A stretch of DNA of 64,000 nt from Pomphorhynchus laevis (GCA_012934845.2 WNNJ02002346.1:1-64000); one strand, 5' to 3'. Positions 44,440 through 57,730 are shown, counted from the first letter of the stretch. Notes: a model not told the origin generated them from the sequence alone. A program made the numbers and translations.

Positions 44440-46600
44440 GTTTGGTAACGAAATGATTTCCGTTATCTACTTAGTTCATGTAATTCAATTAAGCAAGAAA
44501 AAATAATGTTAAAAGTATTTTATCTTTAAATATTTCCAAAACTAAAATTTAAATGATAATTATTACTGACAATTATTGTGATAAATTACAAAATTTATCA
44601 CAATAAATAAAAAAAATAACAATATTCAATTTGGATATCTTTTTTATTTGGTTTACTTCAAACACTAATCAATGTTTCAGCTTAGATTAGTATCATTGGC
44701 CTTGGAGCACTAGCAAGCTAACTATTTTGAATTATTGGGTTATTTAGCACTTGGAAGCATCCAAGTAATACATTTTTGTACAATTATTCTCGAAGCTTAT
44801 AAAAATTTTTGCAGGACGAAAATTTGAGGTTTTTTACATTTATCACGTAAATGCATTACAATTAAGATAATTTACATGATCAGAACGAACGTCTCACGTA
44901 GTAAATAGATTTGTTTGACCTAGGTCACAAATTTTTATCTCGGATTACTACGGCTGGCAAAATGAATAAAAATTACCGAAGGTTATCTATGAACATTACA
45001 CTAATGTACATCAAACTGTACTACTGATCTGTTATTGATGTTTATTATCCTATAAAATGAGTCTACGCTAGCACTATCAAACGGCAAATGGTAATTTGAT
45101 ATATTCTTGATTACTACTACACTCTGGAAACGACTTGTTTTGTCGACGCTGTCCAGGTGAAACTGTTTGTGAATCTATCTATTTTACAAATCTATCGAAG
45201 CTACTCTGCACAAGTGCATATTTAATAATTTCTGATATAGCCAGGTGTTTAAAAAGCGCACATAAGGAGACGCGATATCTAATACAGAAGGTTTAAAGGT
45301 AAGCTTTTTTGTTTTACTGTCTTTGTACATTAGACAATATTTTTATTCTCGTATTTTACTAGAATTATCAGTGAGTAGCACTGACAGGTCTAAGTAAGGT
45401 ATCAGTAAGGTATTGTTAACTATTTGTATTAAAATATTCAAATATTTTAAGTATTCAAGTATTTATTTTATTATTTATATTAAAATATGTAATAATTATT
45501 AAAGCATTGCAAGCAAATGCTATGATATCATGTGTGAAATACTAAAAGATGCATGTGAGACAGTATATGCTTTTAATGACTGCATTCAGGATTTTAGTAG
45601 AACATCTCAAGATGAAATAAATTTTGGAGAATACGCTCAATCATACGCCCAGAATTAATTGGTACATCCAGAATTATTAGAAATTGTGGAAAATTACTGA
45701 GTTTGATATTGGATAAGTTATATTCTTTTAGTCGAGCAGCTTTACTTTATAATTACACATAATTTCAGCAAATTATAAATGCTCCATTCAATTTCAAATA
45801 TATAATTTACTAATTATTAATATTAAATATTAATTATATTGTAAACTTGAATTCATGTCTTTTTTGAAACACTTTTTTCTGCTAATGTTGAAATCTTGCA
45901 ATAATAAAGAAAAAGTTTTTCGTATCATGTCTATAAAACCATCAGTAACTAATAAATATTAATTTATTATTAATTTTAATATTAATTAGTTATTAATATT
46001 TAATATTATAAATATTTATTACATTTAATGATAAATAATAATTTAATTTATAAATCATTTACAAGTTAATATAAATTTCAAATAATAATTATAATTTCAA
46101 ATAATTTTATATTTTTAAGTTGTTTATAGATTTTTTTGTGATAGAATCACCATATACCCTTTTATCGAAGTAGATTACTAAAAAACAATAAAATGTCTTT
46201 ACTTGTTGTGTGGCAAAATAACTATCGTCAAAATACTTAATTTTACAGTACAATCTGATTTACAAAAATTGCTTGGATGCAATAATTTCATAGCACCGTA
46301 AGAACATTGATTGACAAGAGTGATCTAGTATGATCATGATCGACATGATCATACTACTAATCATGTTACTGATTAATAAATTTATAATTCTATTATTAAT
46401 AATTAATTATTAATAATTTTATAATAAATTTTTCTTAAACAATATTTGTTATAAAGATTAAATTATCCTAATTTAATCTCAAATTTAATAAATATCAATA
46501 TATTAATATATTATCATATGTTCATATATTAAATGCATACTAGATTATAATTTTGAATAAAATGTTTTTTAATACAATTGATATATTCTATAAACGCTTG
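44440..46600. other. AT-rich stretch, no gene seen
   Basis: Very AT-rich, with TAATTATTAATA-type low complexity around 45,780-46,060 and 46,370-46,560. A small palindromic GATCATGATCGACATGATCA block lies near 46,330. No gene supported. Confidence 0.45.
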
Positions 46601-46602
46601 AT

Positions 46603-47190
46603 CACTAAATTACTGATCTACCGTCTAAAAAACATTTATTTTAATGTAGTATAGTCCAAGAAGTAATTTATTAATTCTAAAATTTAATAATAAATACTAA
46701 ACCCATAATCTTCTTTCATTTCAAATATATAGTTATTACAGGAACGAAGAAGCAGAAAATATCCTTTATTTGATAAAAATTCTATATTTCGATAGCTCCT
46801 GCTATCATCATCAGGATTACAAAAAAATGTTTCACGAAAATGTTTCGCAAAACATTTTTTTGTAATCCTGATGATGATAGCAGGAGCTATCGAAATATAG
46901 AATTTTTATCAAATAAAGGATATTTTCTGCTTCTTCGTTCCTGTAATAACTATATATCTAAAATTTTAATTTAAATACATTTTTCATTTAAATACAATTA
47001 TAAACATATTACGACAGCTATCTTGTGCACTCACACAAACTGTCCTTCTTAAAATAAAAATGTTGACTGAGTACTTAGTACACCCAGTATATAAACCTTA
47101 CAAATATTCTTTAATCAAAATTTCTTCTTTGTTCATGTAAAACTATATATTCGAAATTGAATAAGATTATGGGTTTAGTATTTGTTATAT
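46603..47190. repeat. Repeat E, copy 2, inside an inverted repeat with hammerhead-like boxes
   Basis: Arms at about 46,727-46,828 and 46,851-46,955 are perfectly complementary by eye. The outer arm continues after an insertion (left about 46,680-46,726 against right about 47,150-47,190) with more divergence. In the right arm (plus) the text reads CTGATGA (46,868-46,874), GATAGC-AGGA-GCTATC, then GAAA (46,892-46,895): hammerhead boxes with stem II and one extra base. Stems I and III are weak. Confidence 0.7.
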
Positions 47191-47194
47191 ATAT

Positions 47195-49840
47195 TTGTAA
47201 TATATAATATAAAATACATTTGTAATCTTTAAATTTGCCATTAAATTTGTCATCCAACTCCTTTCCGTTTCTGATTTTGCATCGTTTTGTTATTTCACTT
47301 TAGTTAATTGACTGATTCGTCTTTATTGTTTTACGAAAAAATGAAATGATTTTACGATTTATATAAATTGTAAAACCGAAAATACTGTGAAATCACCGTT
47401 TTTAGACAATCGATAAAACAATTGTCTAATAAGTCAGATTTTTTCAAATATTTCAGTAGCTTTTGCACTTACAAAAAAAATTTGGAATTTTCCATTTATC
47501 TTTAAAGTTTCCCATTTAACTTTTGACAATTCAAAGTTATCCCAAATGCTAAGTAGTCAACTTTTGCATTTTGCTCTCAGTTCGGGAGTTTTAGTTTTCA
47601 AATGTTTAAAGATAACTTTGCAAATCTGCTTCACGAATTGTAAAATATATCTATTATATTCCTAATAATTATTTACCATTTTATATATTAAAAAATTATT
47701 TACTAATTTAAAATACTACCTCCTTTGCTAACTTAATTTTACTAAATAAACTTTGAAATTTAACACAATATTTATTTAATTTAATACTTATTTGCTATAT
47801 ATTAGATATATTGAATTTAATATAGATTTATAACATTCAGAACGTTTTTTTGAAGTGATCCAAACAGAATAGTAAATGTTAATTGTTTAAATCGAGAATT
47901 ATGTAAACGACTAGTTGATATCTTAAATTTAGGTCATAACTTTACACAAAAGGTTAAATTTTCAGAACCAAAATTGTTTACTGGGTAAAAAATATATATG
48001 TCAAATAATAAAGAAGGTATTAAATTGAATATACTGGTTAGACAAAACTTGTTTCAATTTAAAATGCTTTATAAATAATTTGGCTAAGTGCATAAGCTTA
48101 AAAACAAACTCTTGAATTCCTGTTTAAGCAAGGAGAAATTAGGTAGCGACATTGAGTCTATCAAGAAATAAAAGGTTATGACAACACCGTTGTTTTATCA
48201 AAAAAACTGATATGAAGATACTTAAAGAGTTTCAAAAATGTCATAAATATGTCAAATAATAAAGGAGGTATTAAATTGAATATACAGTACTGATGTTGTA
48301 GGTGACGTTTTGGTTTTATTATTGTATATGATTGTTTATATGTTCTTTATAAATATATTCTTTAAATATTCCTTATACGATTCTTTTACTTGTGTATGTT
48401 CTTTTGTTTCGTGCCTTTAAAAGTCACTGATTTAGCGCCATTGTGGCATTCACTATCTCATTATCTCTATCGTGATATATGTATTGGCTCCTACCTTTAA
48501 TAAATTTCAGTCTTTAATTTATAGACAAGGTCGTTTGCAATGTTAGATTTAATATTAAATTTGATACATTATGTTATCACATCTTAAATTGGATATAACA
48601 TTAATCTTAAAATGGATATATCATAATATCACTATCGATAACAGGTAGCACAAAACATTTCTACCTGACAATAAAAATTTAGATAGTTAATTATAGAAAA
48701 GTATCTAGTTTTTGATACAGGATATTATCAATTTTTTTATTTTTACCAAAGCTTAAAAATCTTGACGAAAATTTCGTTAAAAAGGTAGTGACTTAAAAAG
48801 AGGACAAGTCTTCATGTTAAATAAGATGATAGTGCGTTCTGACGCATTATCAAATTTACTTTTTTTCATCTAGAACGTAGATATTTGAGAATTAAATATT
48901 TTTTAGAAAATTAATGTGTTCATGATATATTTTTACGTTACTTTTCAATAGAAGCTACATTTGGCTGCTTTTTGAGATTTGTAATAGGAATTATGAAGTA
49001 ACCCAAAGGCCTTTATGAATTCTCAAACGCAGAGTTGATATAATTATTTTTGCTATATGTAATATCTGATATTAAATATCAAAATTATTTTTATAAATAA
49101 TTATAAGGATTCTTAATGCAGAGAAAAATGATGAAACTCGGGTAGGAATACTCATGATTAGGCATGATTTAAAATTCTAAATGCCCAATCTTGTACCGTG
49201 TATACATCTTAAAGAGATCCTGTAAAGTCTTATATTTCTTTAACACAGCTTCGCTATTTATTCCAAGCATCGGGCGTTTTTTGGAGATAATTCGAGCTTC
49301 TTTTAGTGGATAAGAGCCTTTAGAAATTCAAAGCAGGCATCGAACGATTTGGATATGCTTAACGACTTACACACGACGACGAAAGTATGTGCCAATCTGT
49401 CACTAAATTGCTTACCGAATAAAAATCGGGCCTTGTGTCATTATCGTGCATACGTGTGTACAATGTTATACAATGTATAAAAGAAAGGCCCAATTTGGAC
49501 AGTGAAACACACCTCAGTCTGACATATTAATATGTTTCCAACTGTCATGAGCATGCTATTACATTTTAATGGTGTATCTTCAAGTTTATTTATCATGAAT
49601 GGGACATTAAAATAGATTATACATATTGACACAATGTTGGGGCATATATCTGTTGAATGAAGACCATATCCCGTGGAAATAACCTTCATAAATTCTGCAA
49701 TACTCATCAGTCAATCGAAATCGTATGTTGGATAAACAGAAATATTATAATAAAGATTAATATTTTTATAATATACCTGAGGGCCAACTATTTCTATTAC
49801 TTACGAATGCAGCAATATTTCAATGGCAAGGAACTCATTT
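47195..49840. other. AT-rich stretch, no gene seen
   Basis: A 34-base direct repeat (GTCAAATAATAAAGAAGGTA at 47,999 and a near copy at 48,248) lies 249 bases apart. An 88-codon minus-strand frame at 49,441-49,707 has no recognisable domain. No gene is called. Confidence 0.4.
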
Positions 49841-49967
49841 ATTATTATAATAAGACTTTATTAATAAAAATACATAAATGGAAGTGTCGTTTAACAAGAA
49901 GTCCGTTAAAAAATAAACAGTCAGTCAACAGAAAAAATAGGTCAACAATTTCTTTGTCTTCTTCCTA

Positions 49968-52426
49968 TTAAGGCCACAAATCAATGGGGATCTGAGCCCC
50001 CCAACCAATCCAGCACGCCGCTTTCCGATTGAACCACCCGGGGTCTTTCACCCCCCCCCGAAGAATCCAATCGGTGCGGACGATGTTGGGTAAACGAGAG
50101 ACGAGGAGCTTAAGAAACCTTAGCCTTTGCTCTGGGGGACGTCCTCTTGAGAAGAAGACTAATCCCGAGATAGCCCAGGTACCCCAAAGGCGCACCTGGG
50201 TTTTCCCATTCAACGACAGATGCTGGGCCCGTTTCAGAGCCCACCTAGCTTTCTTCAGGATACGTATGAGTTTATCCAGGTCGGCTTTCGCCGACCAGTT
50301 CACCGAAACGGTGAACCCCAAGTATTTTACTCGACTTGTGAAGACAGGGAGTGGTTCGGAGGCAAATATGGAGGAGAGCGTAGAGAGTGCTAGTCTCTTA
50401 AGATTTTTCTTGGTTGCAGGGGAGCCATGAAAGACAACCACCTGCGATTTAGCGGAGTTTAGAACAAGATTGGATCTAGGCAACTGGTATTTTAATCTTA
50501 AAAAGAAGCGGCTGATGTCCGAGACTACGTCTTTGCACCTGCGTCCAGTGAACAGGGCTGTGGTGTCATCAGCGTACACCACTAGACGTTGTTCACGTTT
50601 AAATATTTTAAATAGAATAATTGAGGCAGCAAAATATAAGATTAGAGAAAGTGGTGAACCTTGAGGCACACCCGTAATAGGGTAGAACTGACGCGCATCA
50701 GGGTCGTCATCATAATAAAATCGCTTGGTGTACAGCAGTATCTCCACCCTGTTAACAATTCTCGCAGGCAACCCGAGGGACCTGAGAGAAGTGATAAAAA
50801 AGGGAATGGAGATGCGGTCAAATGCAGCGGAAAAATCAAGGAAAACTGCCACAGCTAGCTGATGACTGTTCTCCTGACAAAACCGAAGCACTTCACCAAC
50901 TGCTGAATGGACCGAGCGACCTTTGACAAACCCATGGAAACCAGGTGGGATTAAATTTCGCCTAATCAGATGATCGCGGATTCTACGCGCAAGCGCTTTT
51001 TCGTAGATCGATACGAGGGAATTTTGAATCGAAATGGGCCGCATGTCTTTAGGACAAGAGACCGGAAACTTATTTGGAATAAAAATTCTCTTGCTAATGT
51101 TGATGCCGGTTACATCAGATGGGGTGGCTAATAGCATTGTGATGGCCACCTCCCTTCTTTGATCGGTTGTCAAAAGCTGACAGACACGAGAAGAGAGTGG
51201 AGCGACGGTTTTGGAGGTGCTTGGAAGAGGCCCCCAGGCGTTGAGAATATCTGTGACAGATAAGTCTCTACTCCTGAAGTCTCCCCAAGGCGGGATTGGT
51301 TGCGGAGATTGAGTGTCTCCATAGTTGTGTAAGGCAAGTGACTCTTCTAAAACTTTATCAAGGCCAATTCTACCGATCCAACCCAAGGCCCTATCCCTCC
51401 AACAAGCAAACTTCTCCTTCTTGAAAATCTTCCAAAAGGAAGACTGAGAAGGGTTAAGACGAGCAATGCTCGCCCTATCCCTACTCAGCTGGAACCAATA
51501 TCTGGTGCGCCAGTATTCATTCGAGAGAGTCTGTCTGGCGGAAGAAGAGAGATTAGGGAGGTTCAGTAGTTTTGCTAGAACCTTGAGTTTCGTCGGAGTG
51601 GGATTGAAAATGCGACCTTTATAGGTTGTCGAAAGCAATGCGGTAGCTTGTGAAGAGAGGTAGGAATTAAATTCGGGTTAATTCTCATTACCAATTCGGG
51701 GGAAGCGTTGGATAGCAGCTTGGAAGAAAGCCACTCTGATCGGGTCAAAGTGGAATCTTCTCCGAAGCAGCGTATCCTCTTCTATCCGCCAGCGAATTAG
51801 ATCATGAGATGTGGACAGATGCTGTCGCGACTGCTCCGTGCAGAAGGGTTTTAACAACCATCTCTCGTGGAGCAGTAATATGTCGAGGAGTGAATTCGTT
51901 GATGTGCAATGAAAGGTAGGGGACGGTGGTTTGTGAATAAGATAACCGTTCCTGGCTCTGTGTAGAGCAGCATTAATCCAACGACCAGTTCTGTCGTTAA
52001 AGTCACCTAGTACAATGTCATAGCCGCTATCGATAATACCATCCAGAAGGTCACGGTTCTTGTGAATCTCTCCTGGACGAATGTAGACGTTGGCTAGACT
52101 GAGGCGTTTACCGTTCTTAACGAGTGAAACTACTATACAAGACAGGGCAAGACAAGAGTAATTTAGCAGAAGGGAGGACCTTAAAGAGCATTTAACTACA
52201 AGAGTCCTTGAGATGAAGAGGAGTGAGGTGGGGTTATGTACGGAGTATAGTGGGAATATACATGCTTAGGGATAAATCGAGTAATGTCCTGGGGGAGACG
52301 GATAGACCGCGTCTCCTGAAGGACTATAACATCTGCGTCTCTACCAGATAAAAGTCTAAGGGCAGAAGCACCTCCCGAATTCCACTGAAGAATATTCAGT
52401 GAAAAAGGATAAGGTTTACTCACCAT
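49968..52426 (-). pseudogene. LINE A8 ORF2, endonuclease and reverse transcriptase
   Basis: It starts MVSKPYPFSLNILQWNSGG. The frame is interrupted near 52,196 (after SQGLL) and by a TAA near 51,677 (GNEN then PEFNSYL), then is open for 556 codons (51,638-49,968). That block holds the linker, CPKDMRPISI, FHGFVKGRSVHSAVGEV, FLDFSAAFDRIS, GVPQGSPLSLILYF, VVYADDTTALF and the C-terminal region to CWIGWGAQIPIDLWP. RT catalytic aspartates are present (DFSAAFD, YADD). Confidence 0.9.
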
Positions 52427-52571
52427 TGGGCTAAATTAGTTGGAAGGGGGATGCCAACCTAGACAGAGCTAAGTGCAGGAGGGTTACCCTCCCTACCACT
52501 AGCCCCGTCGCGGGTCGTACCCCCCTCCAAGGCAATATCTTCATTTCCCAGAGAAGCCTTCTTATCCTTGA

Positions 52572-53694
52572 TCATCTTCCCCACCTTGGGGGGTGGGACT
52601 GTTCTGGCCGAAGCCCCCTCTTCTTGGAGTGGGGGGTTTTAAGCTCGTTAGGCATGGGGGCAGCTGTTGTCCCTACAAAAGAGGATAGCAGAGGTCCAAT
52701 CATTGTTTGAAATTGCGAAAAAATTACTCGTTTCTGGTTATCAAGAAGTTGAATGATGTCAGCGTTTGACATCCGGTCGGCTGGTGAACCAGCAGCAGAG
52801 GCGTAGTTGATCGGGGTTCTAGGCTTAACAAACAGTTGTTTATATTCTTTAAATATTCTGCAGCGCCTTGACCAGGCCGGATGTTCCCCTCCACAATTAG
52901 CGCAAGAGGGGGAGGCCTGACATATTTCCCCTTTTAAAGCATACTGACAATCCCCAGCACCACAAACACCGCATACCAAGGCCTTGCTGCATGTAGAGTA
53001 CCAGTAGCCCCAGGCATGGCACTTGTTACAGTGGGGAATGTGAGTCGGTCTTCGTCAATTAGAGTGAATCCTAAGTTAAAACCTAGGAAAGGATTCGCTG
53101 ACGATTTAGAAAGAAGCAGACCGGAATCAAGATCTGTATTTGCAAAAGCCACTGGGAGGGGGTCGCCCCCTTACCTAGGACTTGCCTCACTGATTGGAGG
53201 CCATACAATTTTTTCAGAGTTATCAAATCTTCTTCTGTTAGAAACAATGGAAAATTAGATATTTTAACTGAGCACTGAAGGGGTTTCAACGTTATGGAAC
53301 CAGAGTCCAAAAGGTGCTTGTCAAAATAATCTTTGTATTCCTTTAATAAAGAGGCATTCGGGAAGGAAACTCTTACAGTATTGTCCAAAATCTTCACTGA
53401 ATTGAACAGCACCCTGTTTGGATGAATTGATACAAACTTTCGCAAAAAAGTTGAGAAGAGATTGTGTTTCTCTATTGGTTTTGTTGAATTGATAATGCAT
53501 AGGTTAGCTAATTTTGGAATCGGGGGTAGCAGCCCCTTATCTGCATTTAATAAACACGAAACATCACTAACCTGGTTAGAATTGTCTCCAGTAGATGAAA
53601 GAATTGAACCAGATCGTTCATTACTACCATATTTCATTGTAAAATCACCAAAAGTTGTAGAGCTTTGAAGCTCCGATAGCGTTTTAGCATTCAT
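52572..53694 (-). pseudogene. LINE A8 ORF1 (two frame changes)
   Basis: It starts MNAKTLSELQSSTTFGDF and holds one frame to about 53,150. It changes frame at LGKG (the text goes on VAFANTDLDSG, FLGFNLGFTLIDEDRL) and again near 52,990, before GVCGAGDC. Knuckle-like boxes are CNKCHAWGYWYSTC (the usual His is Tyr here), CGVCGAGDC and CANCGGEHPAWSRRC. The C-terminal part (ADRMSNADIIQLLDNQKRVI) is better preserved than in A2. Expected role: RNA binding in the LINE particle. Confidence 0.82.
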
Positions 53695-53952
53695 TTCTCC
53701 TCAATGTGGAACTCATTTGTAAAAATGCTTGTGCTATAACTGCGGTTTTATCATTGAGCTTACTATATTTGGATATATTCTGTGTGAAGTTAATTTCAGG
53801 CAATAGAAACTCGACGCACTTGGGGCTAGTATAATATTGTCATGTTTTGTTTAATATCAAAATTCAATGAATTGTATCTAATTCTTAATTATCAAATAAT
53901 TAAAATTCTTTTACAGTTACTGGCATAATATATTGTACAATTAATATCGTTC

Positions 53953-54326
53953 AAAATTACATTCGGGTCAAATTTAATCTTTATATGGCGAGTCATCCAG
54001 GAGATAAAATACAATTTTTTTTTCAAAATTGGTTATACATTATAACCAATTTATATATTATAAAATTTGTGAAATTGGTTTAATATTTAACCAATATTTC
54101 AGCAAGCACGTCATCACTAGTGTCATAGGTTCTGGAGATACTGGTAAATATAATCAGTATATTATTATAATATAATTATTAATATCATTATTTTAATGAT
54201 ATAATATTAATATTAAATATTATATAATATTTATTAATATTTATTGCTGTAGTAATACAGCAATGCAATTCGTTAAGAATTACATTCGGGTCAAATTAAA
54301 TCTTTATATGGCGAGTCATCCATATT
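53953..54326. repeat. Pair of 48-bp direct repeats 322 bp apart
   Basis: ATTACATTCGGGTCAAATTT and its continuation to GGCGAGTCATCCA occur at 53,956-54,000 and again at 54,279-54,323 with one base missing. The enclosed DNA is AT-rich and noncoding. This could be a tandem duplication or the ends of a small element. Confidence 0.75.
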
Positions 54327-54329
54327 AAA

Positions 54330-54980
54330 GCTTTCATATCCTTGTTATCTGTTATTATAGAATAATATTTATAGTAAATAAATAATTTATAGTAAATATT
54401 TACAGTAAATATATAAAATCGGTGAATAAAGATGTTTATTTAAGCAAACAAATCCATGCTTTAAAACTATCAAATTTGTCAAATTATTTATTAATTAGTA
54501 ATTAATTATTTTAATAAATTATTAATTAATAAATTATAATTTATTAATTGTAATAAATTATAATTATTTGCATTAATTATTCGTCATAATAAATATTAAA
54601 TAATTAAAAACAGTGAAAATATATTAGTTAATTAATCTTTCATTATGGTCAAAACGAAAGATCAGTAAAATGAAGTATGCAATCATAAAAATATGCTAGT
54701 TTCAATAGGTAACAACCAATGGTAAGTTTGCAGATTATTAATTTATGTCAGTGACAGTAATAGCGAGGGCACACTAGAGCGTGTAGTAATGTTGTACTAC
54801 ACGTTAGTTGTACTACATGTACAATGTTGTACATGTGTAAATATTGTGGAAGATAAATCTTGCCAAGAGACTGATATACCACATTGAGTAATCGAAAACA
54901 TCATTATTTTGAAGAAACTTAAAGCATTAGCAAAATAGTGAGTATCGATATTAGGAGTTTTAGCCGTCACGATTGCAAAC
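54330..54980. other. AT-rich stretch, no gene seen
   Basis: Low-complexity AT blocks at 54,360-54,620. Near 54,785-54,840 GTTGTACTACACG / GTACAATGTTGTAC form short local inverted repeats. No gene supported. Confidence 0.4.
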
Positions 54981-54984
54981 ATAA

Positions 54985-55495
54985 AAGTTTTCCGTTCTGA
55001 GAATGTTGCGAAAGTCCATTTTTAAAATATGAGTATTCATCACGGCATAACGGATATCGCGGGACGACGGATATCCTCTATGAAATTTAATAACTGTGTT
55101 AATATTTAAAAGATTGACACGACAATAACGAACCAGAGTCAATTGCGAATTGAGTATCCTAGGAATGCTGATAAACGCCATTTTGAAGATAGGAGTATTA
55201 ATCACGACATAAAGCATAACTGACATCGCGGCATGATGAATATCCTCTATGAAATTTAATAACTGTGTTAATATTTAAAAGATTGACACGACAATAACGA
55301 ACCAGTCAACTGCGAATTGAGTATCCTAGGAATGCTGATAAACGCCATTTTGAAGATAGGAGTATTAATCACGACATAAAGCATAACTGACATCGCGGCA
55401 TGACGGATATCCTCTATGAAATTTAATAACTGTGTTAATATTTAAAAGATTGACACGACAATAACAAACCAGAGTCAATTGCGAATTGAGTATCT
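54985..55495. repeat. Tandem repeat, unit about 168 bp, three units
   Basis: The landmark ATATCCTCTATGAAATTTAA occurs at 55,071, 55,240 and 55,407, giving periods of 169 and 167. Units share TAACTGTGTTAATATTTAAA, GACACGACAATAACGAACCA and GAATTGAGTATCCTAGGAAT. Units 2 and 3 are nearly identical; the first is partial and diverged at its left end. Confidence 0.9.
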
Positions 55496-55499
55496 TAAT

Positions 55500-55635
55500 A
55501 CGAGATAAACGGGTCCATCCCCATGTATAATTACTTCGATTTGTTGAGAGGGTTATATCAATTTCATTAGAAGTCAATAATAAAATCGAGAATAGCAAAG
55601 AGCTCAACGAACCTCCCTACATGATCCAATGACTA
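55500..55635 (-). other. Possible LINE endonuclease scrap
   Basis: The minus strand encodes TSNEIDITLSTNRSNYTWGW then TRLSRI, resembling the YTW...SRID end of LINE endonucleases. It abuts the 168-bp tandem array and is opposite in direction to family B copy B2. The evidence is a single motif, so this is tentative. Confidence 0.3.
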
Positions 55636-55639
55636 TCCA

Positions 55640-57730
55640 CAACAACGTTCGATAAACTAAGGTCATTGTGCACTTGGAGGAAATTAGGACATAATTTTAA
55701 TTCTTTCTTTTCGACTCTGAACTCACATCCACACTCGATCTTCTCTTGCCCTTCAAGTCTCACCCACACCGTCGCTTGCACCGTGCCTATGGTTTGACAT
55801 CCAATGCCTACTCTCAAAGCGTCGACTCCGCCATGCTTTTCGAGTCTATCACCGCTCTCTCAGACGTGATTTCCGCTCAATCACTCCGTCTTTCCGTGAT
55901 TCCTATCTTGCTCTTCGTCGATCTCATCTCAACCTACAACGTACCAAATGAAACTCCTTCTGACAGCATACAATCATCACTTGATTCAACTCTAAGTCTC
56001 TCTGGCATACTTTTAACTCAATCCTTGCTCGCTCCTCTTCGCCTTGCAACATTAATAATCATGATTATTCGTCATTTCTCAAGACTAAAGTATCTACGTT
56101 GCTCTCTCACCCCGGTCTCCATCCTATCCCAGTCTGCCCCGCCTAGCATCATCCTTCCGGAACTCTTTCATCTTCTCCGTCTCACCTAGCAAAGTATCAT
56201 CTGTCCTCATGTCCTTGCCCAACAAAACCTCACCTGCCGATCCCCTGCCTACTCACATATTAAAATCTATATGCTCATCGATATCCCCATTTCTCACAAC
56301 CTTGTTTAACTCGTCCATCCGCAGTCGTATTTTCCCTTCACACTGGAAATCCGCAATCGTTCGTCCCCTCCTTAAGAAACAATCGCTCGACCCCTCCCTT
56401 CCTTCTAGCTATCGCCCCATTTCACTACTCCCTACTCTTTCTAAGCTCTTAGAACGCCGCATCTTAATACAAATCAACGCTTATCTCTCATCATCCAATC
56501 TGTACCCTCCTTTCCAATCCACTTTCCGCTCTAATCACTCGACAGAAATCGCATGCATAAAAGTGTACAACGACTTACTCATTTATCAAGACAACGCTCT
56601 ATATAGTGTTATCATCTCCCTCGACCTCTCCTGCGCATTCGACATTGTCAAACACACCGTCCTCCTTTCTAGCCTTCGTTATGATTACGGCTTTTCTTCC
56701 TCCTCTGTAGCATGGTTTTTTGCCTCATATCTATCCGACCGTTCATTCGCGTCTGTTCTAATTCATCATCCTACCCTCCCATCCCTTTTTTTCGCGGGAC
56801 TCTACAAGGTTCAGTCCAAGGTCCCCTGCTTTTCTCTCTTCTGCTTGGCGATCTCTCTCTGTTTATCAAACTTTACTCCTTTAATGTCATGCAATACGCC
56901 GATGACATCCTCATCTATGATCATGCACCCGCACATCGCATACACGATATCGGCATTTCTGTCTCCAACTGTCTTTCTTCTATCTACAAACGTCTCTCCA
57001 AACTCCATCTCGTTCTAAACCCCGACATGTATAAAATAATGTGTATCCTCCCCCGTAAACCAAACATATCTCCTCTCACTGTATCTTTTGCCTCATCGAT
57101 CATCCCCATAGTCCACAATCTCACTTTCTTAGGCTTCCATTTCGATGATCACCTTTCCCTTAAACCCTTCGTCCGTGACAAGGTCCGCTCATCTAACTTA
57201 ATTCTCCGTGATATCCGCCGTATCCGCCCCCTTATCGACTTCCGTTCTTGTATGTCTTTTCTTTCATCGCTTCTTTTCCCTAAAATCGATTACTGCCTTA
57301 GCCTTTTCACCAATTCTCCAAAATCCATCATCCTACCCCTACAATGAATAATCAACACCGCCGTTCGAGTGCTCTTTCGTCTCCGTCGCTTCGACCACGC
57401 ATCCACATATTTTGCCCAACTCTCCTGGCCCACCATCCACATCCGCATCAAACTCCGCCTTCTTCTCGTTACTTTTCGTCTCATCGCTGTCGGCTCCCCA
57501 TCGTTCATCAACCTTCCTTTCTTAGACGTTACTCGCCCCACCTCGCTATCGCTTCGTTCCCGTCATACCCACTTACCCCACGTTCCCAATTACTCCAAGA
57601 ACTACGGTATCCGATCCTTCCTCGTCGCCGCCCCACTTGCCTGGAATCAACTCCCTCTCGACGTCCGCCGCACTCCTTCCTTTATCACATTCAAACACCT
57701 CCTCCGTTCACACCTTCTCGACACATGATT
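55640..57730 (+). mobile_element. LINE family B, copy B2 (linker, RT and C-terminus)
   Basis: It starts in the endonuclease-RT linker (about 55,700-55,930: PCLWFDIQCLLSKRRLRHAF). RT begins with LPNKTSPADPLPTHILKSI and SHWKSAIVRPLLKK, then SSYRPISLLPTLSKLLERR, SLDLSCAFDIVKH (motif A, about 56,620), a frame change near 56,800, MQYADDILIY (motif C, about 56,890) and RKPNISPLTVSF. After a stop near 57,345 the C-terminal block YGIRSFLVAAPLAWNQLPLD runs to SHLLDT and a stop at 57,728. It is markedly GC-richer than its surroundings, which suggests a younger insertion or a different origin. A CR1/L2/Rex-type LINE; the endonuclease proper is missing. Confidence 0.88.

Larger units (their letters stand above)
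49845..53835 (-). mobile_element. LINE family A, copy A8 (best preserved, nearly full length)
   Basis: A 5' UTR (about 53,835-53,695), ORF1 (53,694-52,572), ORF2 (52,426-49,968) and a 3' UTR ending in TTATTATAATAATAAA near 49,845. It has only about four interruptions in total, fewer than any other copy here, and makes the best reference for the family. It lies opposite in direction to A2, A3, A5, A6 and A7. Confidence 0.93.

Noticed and set aside
49441-49707. 88-codon minus-strand frame next to LINE A8
   Set aside because: No recognised domain; it could be an exon of an unknown gene but there is no supporting evidence.
54985-55495. CRISPR-like array
   Set aside because: Units are 168 bp without unique spacers, in eukaryotic DNA; it is a tandem repeat.
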